This document shows, in pieces, positions 16,501-20,041 of a DNA stretch of 20,041 bases. The notes under the pieces were generated by a model. It searched no databases. It saw only the letters and a program-made list of their open reading frames with translations, and had not been told where the DNA came from. This DNA is from a virus: IMG/VR virus record IMGVR_UViG_3300042361_000315, positions 1 to 20,041 of that record; one strand, written 5' to 3'. Both the position numbers and the translations under genes were made by a program. The first letter of the stretch is position 1. Each line of letters starts with the position of its first letter.

Positions 16501-17284
16501 CGGAAAGTACCAAGTCCTTGTAGCCCTGAACACGTCCAGCGGCGGCGATGATTTTCTCGGCGAAGTGACCAGCACCGACGGCCTTGGCTCCGGCCTTGGC
16601 GATGGCACCAAACGCACCGGAAGGAATGAAAAGGGTAGGGTCAGCGATGTAAGAGACGGCCTGAGCCACCTCCGGAATCATCATGCTCTTGTCGATTTCG
16701 ATGTCGAACACCTCCTTGGAAGCGGAGGTCTTGTTCGTCATGATGTCCATCGTAACGGCGTTGAACTCACGGGCACGAAGGAACTGTTCGTATTCGGCAA
16801 CCGGGTCAGAACCATCGCCAGAAAGTACGTTCTTAAACTGGAACAAGACGCTGTTCGGGTCCTGAGACTGGGCCAGCATTCCGTAGAAGTCACGGGTGCC
16901 ACGGGCAAAGCCTTCAAACAAGGTAGGCAAAGCCTTCTTCATCTTGTCGTCGGCTTCCCATCCGGCATCTATGGCGTTACCGAGGTCATCAAGGACCTGA
17001 CCAAATCCAGAAGTAAAAGCGTCGATAATGTCGACCTCACGGCTCTTCATCCAGTTCTTGTAGACCTCGTATTCCTCGATGCTTGGCTTGTACCGAGAGT
17101 CTTCGGCCATTATTTCAGCCAGTTCATCCCCGGTGATTGGGGCGTCCAGTTCAGCCTGTGCCTGTTCACGCTGTTCAGGCGTCAACGTGGCCAGCAACTG
17201 CTGTTCCTCGTCGAGTTGGTCGGGGGTTCCGAACATCGGACCCTGCAAGGGTTCGACGACTTTCTTACGGATGAGGTCAGCCAT
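7553..17284 (-). CDS. giant modular polyvalent protein, probable ejected virion protein
   Basis: A 3243-residue protein. In order: N-terminal helical region with hydrophobic segments (to about 390); a glycine-zipper-like Gly/Ala stretch (about 398-432); an HExxH metallopeptidase (HELFH 574-578, EEFGAYYF near 674); a long unrecognised conserved-looking region (about 800-1170); three ADP-ribosyltransferase-like modules (about 1445-1605, 1670-1900, 1978-2163); a GNAT-like module (about 2175-2340); a helical module (2348-2605); a zincin-like domain with altered motif (EEILH 2785-2789); a Thr-Pro stalk (about 3104-3170); and a small C-terminal domain. A tag K-P-[AV]-[ED]-[GD] recurs six times, mostly at module borders. 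It follows a 795-residue virion-type gene, the place of T7 gp16, the largest ejection protein. The start ATG is three bases from the upstream stop. It may be packaged and injected; this is inferred from position and domain content. Confidence 0.8.
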   Translation of the reverse strand: MADLIRKKVVEPLQGPMFGTPDQLDEEQQLLATLTPEQREQAQAELDAPITGDELAEIMAEDSRYKPSIEEYEVYKNWMKSREVDIIDAFTSGFGQVLDDLGNAIDAGWEADDKMKKALPTLFEGFARGTRDFYGMLAQSQDPNSVLFQFKNVLSGDGSDPVAEYEQFLRAREFNAVTMDIMTNKTSASKEVFDIEIDKSMMIPEVAQAVSYIADPTLFIPSGAFGAIAKAGAKAVGAGHFAEKIIAAAGRVQGYKDLVLSGALRVAGAPLELIGRATSGTIDGAVARGSALFGDIVGMSPQAFHQTLQGAGLATSALRVPGWSTVSDAYYAANVMGGIGETLGAIGRQVGREQRGILSYAARALKAEAGSLTPQAKRMLQIIDAVDPIFGYAYAAGDAALEGAVIGGALGGLAGGLEGAAAGAGSGTALGAIGGAVGRAVTDVHRERTRIQADMVIEGLKDTDKAQYDSMMLLRALGQVHDKSYDHIIVGLDTVAPGARLHMHDGASFEAYLQKNKLVDTFDPDRAGRVLRGEDPANPTQYHRWEGFVIQKDKSGATDIFINTEWAKKNAIGHELFHGIMRSSVYAKNFTDAVTQSILGVRGDKGELIRAGEVPTAEAYEMFKRYIDIEYKDPAQKKAKLDQLDAAMKEFETTGKLISESGLEGRAILENLSEEFGAYYFNHWLDDKSPDYLFFGGKLPGLRGIFDNLKMGWMSFTEARLKKSMPNFDFSRTVIDERTGKPRPEHIDEVFRRDGRRTRFSALDYLMRDLVRAASGINTADNLILRGMTPEQRAKFSETHGLDGLFRRDRKGGARETSEAQMRRENQTRVQGIIDTVNTIPAAERGTQTIVDVNGDTTVVGTFSDRELEVIVKNGHMSQALADKYKTIREVAAKKGKGANVLQSNYWAESMEQGSGLNPPRVVNTGDARVVPMTRRVFVPHSLETVITMTKNGEANFGVLAHSLDYDNLGRRSQAVYAQPEARALYGNDYDSFQADFYRYLQNLSDPNAIPSADLFGGGDVGAKKRNFFHEVLGSAIKQGESYINPPRPGYAGPAGRGEFFVYQTLRIDRMSHVAVRPDIVPYDHTQVYDRTRRNYKPSEMTAEETPNGTVYKHPLGYNIISKGSMARAYDSQGNSLGSFSSTDQASRAITREVNKRDKDNLATSVRNVQAEQKMFKPVDDSEAAEAVRLGDLFQTTAMKEFVEELPIIRQTADEQFTDFKRNIESGLVTKQQAERLIMEVESAFNGELRELMIEEQLERLEIGQQTGQPSFGTSSKGLNDVLSKYIGGKVVGTPMNWYGGFDALLKAANEATSMDEFIPNFVSNLQASNRTQIKGQMQMVRDLMPFAGELEAQAKMGNEIKRLKAELKKGLPTKNRGHYQRSAVQGPKFGGYAKRVLDAKEYISNLDPDKVHDGLGKYLVEKLPMRRFYQTNTYANQFQTGVGFVGVGVHGTPSAELLKVRELDPAKAGETTGAEAARHGIFFAASDETALSPMYQTSPDRPDYTKPQMLKAVFKMRNPLVFDYAADPLSGRMKFLVQEAFLQGHDGVVLNNINDGGDFDTVFVLRKDIAKDQHRVIETTLDMEEGATPLPRGDGPDNMPLTVGTKNLKPAEGDAIPDWQSKRAQEARKNQPRKLWVYPDTSQFRKWAGGLPFIKSVSQQLRPADMEKGFVTTVFKGVMSKRNFDEFGERQQRRYWDPKTGETVTRRADQYGMNLAGRMDPNYFISEQNTAEGFADTGDMADMYYLRSEKPAVLTKLKDVAKRNPELDKVLRSFWENTIKDEFADEPEYGKGTMYEGLVEYDYDAFLKMVEEGRFLMDGPEGYDKKEVHFKGDMEVAMETWGEHWNRMNRHLLENGFDAVVVPDRTINEGIPTIVADQTTTNVKASSNYGEFSREDARYNFKPAEGDEGPTPLRRMEDAYDDPQVRAFAKGTELILPDDDAATFIYDKGTHIPRPSLKDGKVNSPDVMVFPTGVTLLAYHGSTSRRRFKYLRDGMDKDKSYWARKGSVDSSLGTHYTNDKVLATNFTLRKINKDGTDFSWRLDKEGNPKDPGQLYGVAVRMDKPMYFDNEMVLHMEIKAAGGVEPFKTMMKKMGYDGVIYRVEAEVRNQRQKDTGSYNEKLPDFANSFLGEDVFGYVPFDGRKVKDVEYNRGTFDTTKRDIRMKPAEGELEPTGKKYDVRSKQFTSRFLGRYANENPEILDGLTIKVDYDSDASPFTGEDVPYGFTIRFDNPWEGGGKEPIAQIGVRFEKGAKGAQFGDHAFITRVDVRSDMRNKGYGKLIYSEAGERVRSLGAEYLFGSVINKDNIPFHIREEIFGKGSTRQPNAPGGSTITKLDPNAYYKPVEDGGQPPRNMKEFLAEQGANFNPESLVGSLLRYRKDADDESSMYARVLQFGKNKHGQFYRLINEKVYQDIMASDAGDKVKAMRIREGSEMFGGDRYSMYKDPADFNKWLGRIYDEVQFAGANEPKVEIPKPKAIDTGAFRTLLEDVESTLDSTSFTKDHTTELYGNKSGTKKGILKSAAEALEAYDKATTQEAKDVAISDIVDQVESLREILNELEDVQSNSEAFENTEGYQRREEQIEALTEAVDTLSDAIKPDDMGDAQMSMKPVEGQDGPNAARLDRGVGNRLDNRPPFTPIPKKDTPDPKVHTFEQFIEWADRTQGSILIKDALDFLIGQSGFMSTTAEMIKAMFEGAVSNYRSDPTKRVSLLNRRIKTTQARAGGGLEATTIPGGRSKQMQNEPMLGTLADIIKGHRDRWTNTGKLGDFKMLGIQGRGFEGVFFEEILHTFHGEALRAMRGSGGLPEGISSTTAQTTLFNLFTRTGTKGDNWFLMANGFKTDVGMRLKKYERELKSGQMTQSDYDAKLDAMRTEIAAARVLHVYEHALNNIKVKVRTKKTNNKTKLNSVDVKEVTLMSLIRKNINQSTEVSDMVEHLNSSKWHKDGTYEEVEHYIVRKDKEYQGTPDEERSYNTRIDTSLYRYWNPIEFMIMAFAGPYEAAVLREIPAVDMGNLDMFERGKNSFPKDPNDPLGGTIKPSFVRGLTRWFKNLGGMLGEYFSAIADFYGLNSKTKTLLEQNIEESLRLAATHRSRDIKPTSLKPKPTPTPTPTPTPTPTPTPTPTPTPTPTPTPTPTPTPTPTPTPTPTPTPTPTPTPTPPPTPTPTPTPTPSPLPAPVRQPAVIWRSWTNDTTENGSMWRNGAGYAITYLAGRKFRLYNPQNALVGIYNDLEEAKRRVRRDEPK
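7774..7976 (-). repeat. hexanucleotide tandem repeat encoding a Thr-Pro stalk
   Basis: About 34 copies of a GGCGTN-type hexamer (mostly GGCGTA, GGCGTG, GGCGTC, with a few GGAGTN) run through this stretch. On the minus strand each unit reads as a Thr-Pro pair, giving a rigid extended linker before the last 65 or so residues of the giant protein. Gain or loss of a unit stays in frame, so stalk length can vary without breaking the gene. On the plus strand it yields a meaningless Gly-Val open frame. Confidence 0.92.
8200..8990 (-). other. degenerate zincin-like domain of the giant protein
   Basis: Around residues 2760-3030 the giant protein has [14 protein letters not shown], where the zinc motif HExxH would read EExxH (Glu2785, Glu2786, His2789). 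About 200 residues later is [10 protein letters not shown] (Glu2988), resembling the third-ligand region that follows 'HExxHA' in phage polyvalent peptidase domains. The first His is replaced, so catalysis as a normal zincin is doubtful. Recognition is by pattern and tentative. Confidence 0.35.
10265..10760 (-). other. GNAT acetyltransferase-like module of the giant protein
   Basis: Residues about 2175-2340 contain the acetyl-CoA binding signature of GNAT enzymes: a strand [10 protein letters not shown], then RNKGYGK (R2274, pattern R-x-x-G-x-G), then a helix [20 protein letters not shown] and a late Asn/Phe strand ([17 protein letters not shown]). It is flanked by boundary tags at 2165 and 2343, so it is a self-contained insert. 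Its DNA is poorer in GC than most of the gene. The substrate cannot be predicted. Confidence 0.62.
10796..11353 (-). other. ART-like module 3 of the giant protein
   Basis: Residues about 1978-2163 run from LLAYHGSTS (His1981) through [14 protein letters not shown] and [11 protein letters not shown] to [20 protein letters not shown]. The order 'HG(T/S)', 'G.hfs.d...A', 'GYDGVI', 'N.GTFD..' is that of ADP-ribosyltransferase-like domains in phage polyvalent proteins. The module ends in a boundary tag. ART activity is not proven. Confidence 0.5.
11580..12270 (-). other. ART-like module 2 of the giant protein (altered first motif)
   Basis: Residues about 1670-1902 begin [13 protein letters not shown] (Lys1677 where the other copies have His) and include [22 protein letters not shown] and [16 protein letters not shown] before the tag at 1903. 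The order of motifs parallels the other two modules. Loss of the first His suggests a non-catalytic or diverged copy. Confidence 0.4.
12470..12950 (-). other. ART-like module 1 of the giant protein
   Basis: Residues about 1445-1605 contain [13 protein letters not shown] (His1451), [24 protein letters not shown] and [10 protein letters not shown] followed by [12 protein letters not shown]. This is the best fit to the phage ART-like pattern (HGT, HGIYFS, NPLVF, GYDGVI, final hydrophobic strand plus 'IK'). Boundary tag KPAEG follows at 1610. Confidence 0.55.
15240..15620 (-). other. HExxH metallopeptidase domain of the giant protein
   Basis: [11 protein letters not shown] carries the zinc motif HELFH (residues 574-578, bases 15551-15565), with hydrophobic residues on both sides as in active zincins. 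A likely third ligand lies in [11 protein letters not shown] (Glu674/675), a pattern seen downstream of HExxH in phage polyvalent peptidases. It could process the giant protein itself, other virion proteins or a host target. Confidence 0.6.
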
Positions 17285-17286
17285 TA

Positions 17287-19674
17287 CTAGGAGGAAGGAA
17301 GGTTACGTTCAGTACGCAGACGACGTCTGCGAATCTGTTTGATAACGTCCGATTCCTGCCCGCCAACCCTAACATTCAGTCCCATCGACTTAGGCCAGTT
17401 GACGATTTCTGCGTCAACACGGTCCTTAAGTCCCTTGAGGGCGGCTCGTTCGGACGCTTCTAGGGTAAAGATACCAGTACCCTTTTCGACAATACGCTGG
17501 AGGATTTCCTGTTCCTTTTCGCTGATAGCACCCGGGCCGACAATCGGGATTCGGAGTGCGGCGATGATTACCGACTGCAACTGGTCCGCACGGGCACGGG
17601 CAGTCGGAGACATGGACTCATAGCCCATGTCGTTAATCTTGATGAGTTCGTCGATGGCAGAACGCACGTTAGCCATGTGAGAATAGTTCTTACGGAAGTC
17701 TTGGGCTCCGGCGACAGTTCCGGCAAAGATGCCGTCAAGGATGACTCCGTCGGCGATTTCGGTACCTTGGAACGTAAGGGCCTTGGCTTCGGCCATTTCC
17801 TTTACGTTTGGAGCGTCTCCCTTAAGCACGGTAATGTTGCCCTTTCCGTCTACCATGACGGGCACTCCATTAACCTCGGTCATGCGAACCGTAGCCTCAG
17901 GATACATGGTACGGTACATTTCGGTAAATCCAGTCGGGACAGAACCAAATCTCTTGGAATAGAAGTCTCTGGCCGCCGCTTCTCTTTCGACGGCATTGAG
18001 TTGGTAATCTACAAGGCGGCTTCCAAGTTCTAGTTCACCAATAGAGAAAGGCTTAGATTTGACGGCAGGGGTTGTCGGAGCAGTAGCCGTAGCCTTTTGT
18101 GCGGCTTCCGTAGCGGCTTTAGCAACGGATTCCGGAGTAATCTTGGCGGCTTCCTCTGCGGCTTTAACGGCAGTCTGCTTCTGAGTCTGAATGCCAGCCA
18201 TAGCGGCTTCCTTGACACGCAAGAACTGGTCAGCCGTAAGCGGCTTTCTTGGGTTAATACCAAGTTTCTCCATAGCCTTTTCCATCAACTTACGAGCAGG
18301 AGTGTATTCTTCTGGGAGTTTAGACGCACCAAATCCAAAATCATCTCCGGGGGCCGGAACTGTTCTAGAAGTCGGATTTCGGTTAATGTCTTGTTCCGTA
18401 ATGTCTACTAGAACTTGCCATCCCGTTACTTTTTCTCCAGCGGCAATACGTCCAAGGTGCTTGTCCGATACTTCGCTCAAGATTTCGGAACCAAGAACAT
18501 TGAGTTGCTCCTTGAGTTCAAGCGGCTTCTTGCGTTCAGCGGCGGCGGCTTTTGCGACTTTCTGAAGTCCTTCAGGTACATTGACACCTACGCCCAGATT
18601 GCGAAGTTGAACATCGAGTGCATTGGCTTCAGCCTTTGCTTTGTCACGCATCCGTTCCTGCTCCTTGCGAAGAGCCGGGTCCTTCTCGACGTTCTTCGGG
18701 TCGTCGAATCCGGCCGCATACTTGAGTCGTTCGTCACGTTTCTTAATAAGAGCCTGAACCTCGGGACTCTGCGGCTTTGCTTCAGCCTTGCTTTCGCTTG
18801 CCTTGATGGCCTTTTGGCCTTCTTCATAGGACTTTGCAACGATGTCCTGAACGTAGGCGTCTTCTTCGCCGTAATCGGTAAGGTCGCCAACTTCCGTTCG
18901 TAGACCTTCTGCGTATGCATTAAGGGCAGTTCCGAACTCCTCTTTCTGCTCCGGAGTCATGTCTTGGTCGTTGTAACTGCCCTTAACCTTTTCGATGTAG
19001 TCACGAATACCCTTTGCAACCATTTCAGGGTTGTTCGGATAGTTCTGTTCTAGTTGCTTCTTAAGGTTGCGAACTCCGGCAAAGAACGGATTGTTCGGGT
19101 CGACGATGACGTTTGGAGTGACCACGTCTTCTGTAACCTGAACGCTGGTTGGAAGGTTGTTAGCGGTCTGCTGAAGGCGATGCTTGGCGACAAAGTCGTC
19201 CAACTTCATCTGCTCGTCAATCATGCCGAAGGAAGCCTTGGCAGAGTTAAGGGCGGACAACTTAGCGGACAGACCCTTGCTGGGCGAAGACTTTAGCGAG
19301 TCTAAGACTGGCTGGAGTTGCTTGGCGTAGCGGACCATCGGGTTCTTCTCGATTTCAGCAAACGCCTCCCTGTCTCCGTTTTCCTCAATCATGTCATCAT
19401 TGAGGTATCGCTGAAGAAGCGTAGGGTCCACGCCGGAAGCCTCCATGTAGGCTTGTTGGCGAGACATCAACTGCTGACCTACGACTGAGATGTCTTCGTC
19501 GGCCGCCTTAGCCTTGGCGGTGTTTTCGTAGTATTGCTTCAGGCCGCTGGCGATGTTGGCACCAAAGTTACCAATCCCAGAGCCAAGCATCTGACCGATG
19601 TTTGCTCCGGCTTGAGTGATTCCGGGAACAGCCTCGAAACCGCCAGACTGATACCGCTGAAAAGGGTTTGCCAT
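17287..19674 (-). CDS. probable internal virion / ejection protein, 795 residues
   Basis: The N-terminus ([20 protein letters not shown], then a Gly/Ala/Asn-rich helix-breaking stretch) is typical of podovirus internal core proteins. The rest is mostly helical and polar, with long charged coiled-coil-like regions, an Ala/Thr-rich linker (about 505-555) and a basic end ([10 protein letters not shown]). Length is close to T7 gp15 (about 750), and the gene lies between a small Ala/Gly-rich protein and the giant protein, the 14-15-16 order. I see no catalytic motif. The start at 19674 is six bases after the upstream stop with no ribosome site, suggesting coupling. Function is assigned by order, size and composition, not by clear homology. 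Confidence 0.65.
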   Translation of the reverse strand: MANPFQRYQSGGFEAVPGITQAGANIGQMLGSGIGNFGANIASGLKQYYENTAKAKAADEDISVVGQQLMSRQQAYMEASGVDPTLLQRYLNDDMIEENGDREAFAEIEKNPMVRYAKQLQPVLDSLKSSPSKGLSAKLSALNSAKASFGMIDEQMKLDDFVAKHRLQQTANNLPTSVQVTEDVVTPNVIVDPNNPFFAGVRNLKKQLEQNYPNNPEMVAKGIRDYIEKVKGSYNDQDMTPEQKEEFGTALNAYAEGLRTEVGDLTDYGEEDAYVQDIVAKSYEEGQKAIKASESKAEAKPQSPEVQALIKKRDERLKYAAGFDDPKNVEKDPALRKEQERMRDKAKAEANALDVQLRNLGVGVNVPEGLQKVAKAAAAERKKPLELKEQLNVLGSEILSEVSDKHLGRIAAGEKVTGWQVLVDITEQDINRNPTSRTVPAPGDDFGFGASKLPEEYTPARKLMEKAMEKLGINPRKPLTADQFLRVKEAAMAGIQTQKQTAVKAAEEAAKITPESVAKAATEAAQKATATAPTTPAVKSKPFSIGELELGSRLVDYQLNAVEREAAARDFYSKRFGSVPTGFTEMYRTMYPEATVRMTEVNGVPVMVDGKGNITVLKGDAPNVKEMAEAKALTFQGTEIADGVILDGIFAGTVAGAQDFRKNYSHMANVRSAIDELIKINDMGYESMSPTARARADQLQSVIIAALRIPIVGPGAISEKEQEILQRIVEKGTGIFTLEASERAALKGLKDRVDAEIVNWPKSMGLNVRVGGQESDVIKQIRRRRLRTERNLPSS

Positions 19675-19680
19675 TGTAAG

Positions 19681-20041
19681 TTAGGTGGTGCGGCCAACGT
19701 AGGCTCCAGCAATCGAGCCAAGGCCAGAAAGGATGCCACTTTGGAGGCCAGCCTGAGCCTGAGCCCGGGCGATGTTGACCTGAGCCTGAGTGCTGTATTG
19801 CTGACCCATGACGCCAGCCATGTATTGAGATTCAGGCTGGACGAACTGCGGGCCCTGAGCCCCGACCATGCCGGAGGCGGCTCCCATGAGGCTTCCGGGA
19901 CTCATTACGTTAGAAAGGATAGGGGCACCGTAGGTGGCCGCAGAACGGTCAGCGATACCAGCACCAAGGCCATACACGCTACCAGCATACTGGCGGGCAC
20001 GGTCTTCACGGGCTAGGCCGAGACGATAAGAGTTGAGGACT
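19681..20041 (-). CDS. partial Ala/Gly-rich virion protein (C-terminal part)
   Basis: The frame is open through the right edge of the window; about 119 C-terminal residues are visible. They read LNSYRLGLAREDRARQYAGS, then Gly/Ala/Ser/Gln-rich helices (GAGIADRSAATYGA; AQVNIARAQAQAGLQSGILS) and end AYVGRTT. Composition and place before the 795-residue gene fit the gp14-like member of the ejection-protein trio, a small protein that in T7 enters the outer membrane. A GTG at 19977 could start a short gene, but the frame continues upstream with the same residue style, so I treat it as internal. Confidence 0.62.
   Translation of the reverse strand, partial: VLNSYRLGLAREDRARQYAGSVYGLGAGIADRSAATYGAPILSNVMSPGSLMGAASGMVGAQGPQFVQPESQYMAGVMGQQYSTQAQVNIARAQAQAGLQSGILSGLGSIAGAYVGRTT

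Noticed and set aside
15929-17290. 453-codon plus-strand open frame opposite the giant gene's N-terminal part
   Set aside because: Residues are Gly/Ser/Thr/Lys-rich without domain patterns, as expected from an antisense frame of a GC-rich gene. The minus strand has HExxH and glycine-zipper patterns in the same region.
19681-19977. Complete 98-residue gene starting at GTG 19977
   Set aside because: The same frame stays open upstream to the window edge with similar composition, so this is more likely the end of a longer gene.

Overview
The window looks like part of a tailed-phage (or prophage) genome with podovirus-like organisation. It holds a phage replication/recombination set (RusA-type resolvase, RecE-like nuclease, ERF annealing protein, O-like initiator, DnaC-like loader), three consecutive leftward genes in the position and size order of internal-virion/ejection proteins, and a lysis block directly after them. 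There are no tRNA, rRNA, CRISPR or IS features. The host cannot be named. Most of the DNA is fairly GC-rich, and many start codons have no recognisable Shine-Dalgarno sequence and instead overlap the previous stop codon (ATGA, GTGA, TAATG, TGATG), so translation seems to rely on coupling.

Layout. (1) 1-1482, leftward: RusA resolvase, RecE/DUF3799-like PD-(D/E)XK nuclease, and the first 37 codons of a further gene cut by the window edge. (2) About 1483-1565: divergent control region with a 12-bp dyad. (3) 1566-6206, rightward, almost no spacers: HTH protein, two small proteins, O-like initiator with an apparent origin inside its gene, DnaC-like ATPase, exported lytic transglycosylase, ribbon-helix-helix protein, ERF annealase with an SSB-like C-terminal tip, two small proteins, and a second PD-(D/E)XK-type nuclease. 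(4) 6142-20041, leftward: end of a small Ala/Gly-rich virion protein (cut by the window edge), a 795-residue probable internal virion protein, a 3243-residue giant protein covering almost half the window, then holin-like, two-TM and spanin-like lipoprotein genes. The two blocks converge with a 65-bp overlap and no intergenic terminator. No stretch over 300 bases lacks a gene.

How the parts may work together. The O-like protein would bind iterons inside its own gene and recruit the host helicase through the DnaC-like loader, as in lambda. The RecE-like nuclease and ERF protein would form a two-component recombination system, with RusA resolving junctions. The giant protein is a string of domains: hydrophobic and glycine-zipper N-terminal region, HExxH metallopeptidase, three ADP-ribosyltransferase-like modules, a GNAT acetyltransferase-like module, a degenerate zincin-like domain and a Thr-Pro repeat stalk. 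Several boundaries are marked by a recurring Lys-Pro-Ala/Val-Glu/Asp-Gly/Asp tag. The most interesting reading is that it is a polyvalent protein packaged in the virion and delivered with the DNA to modify the host early. That is inference from gene order and domain content.
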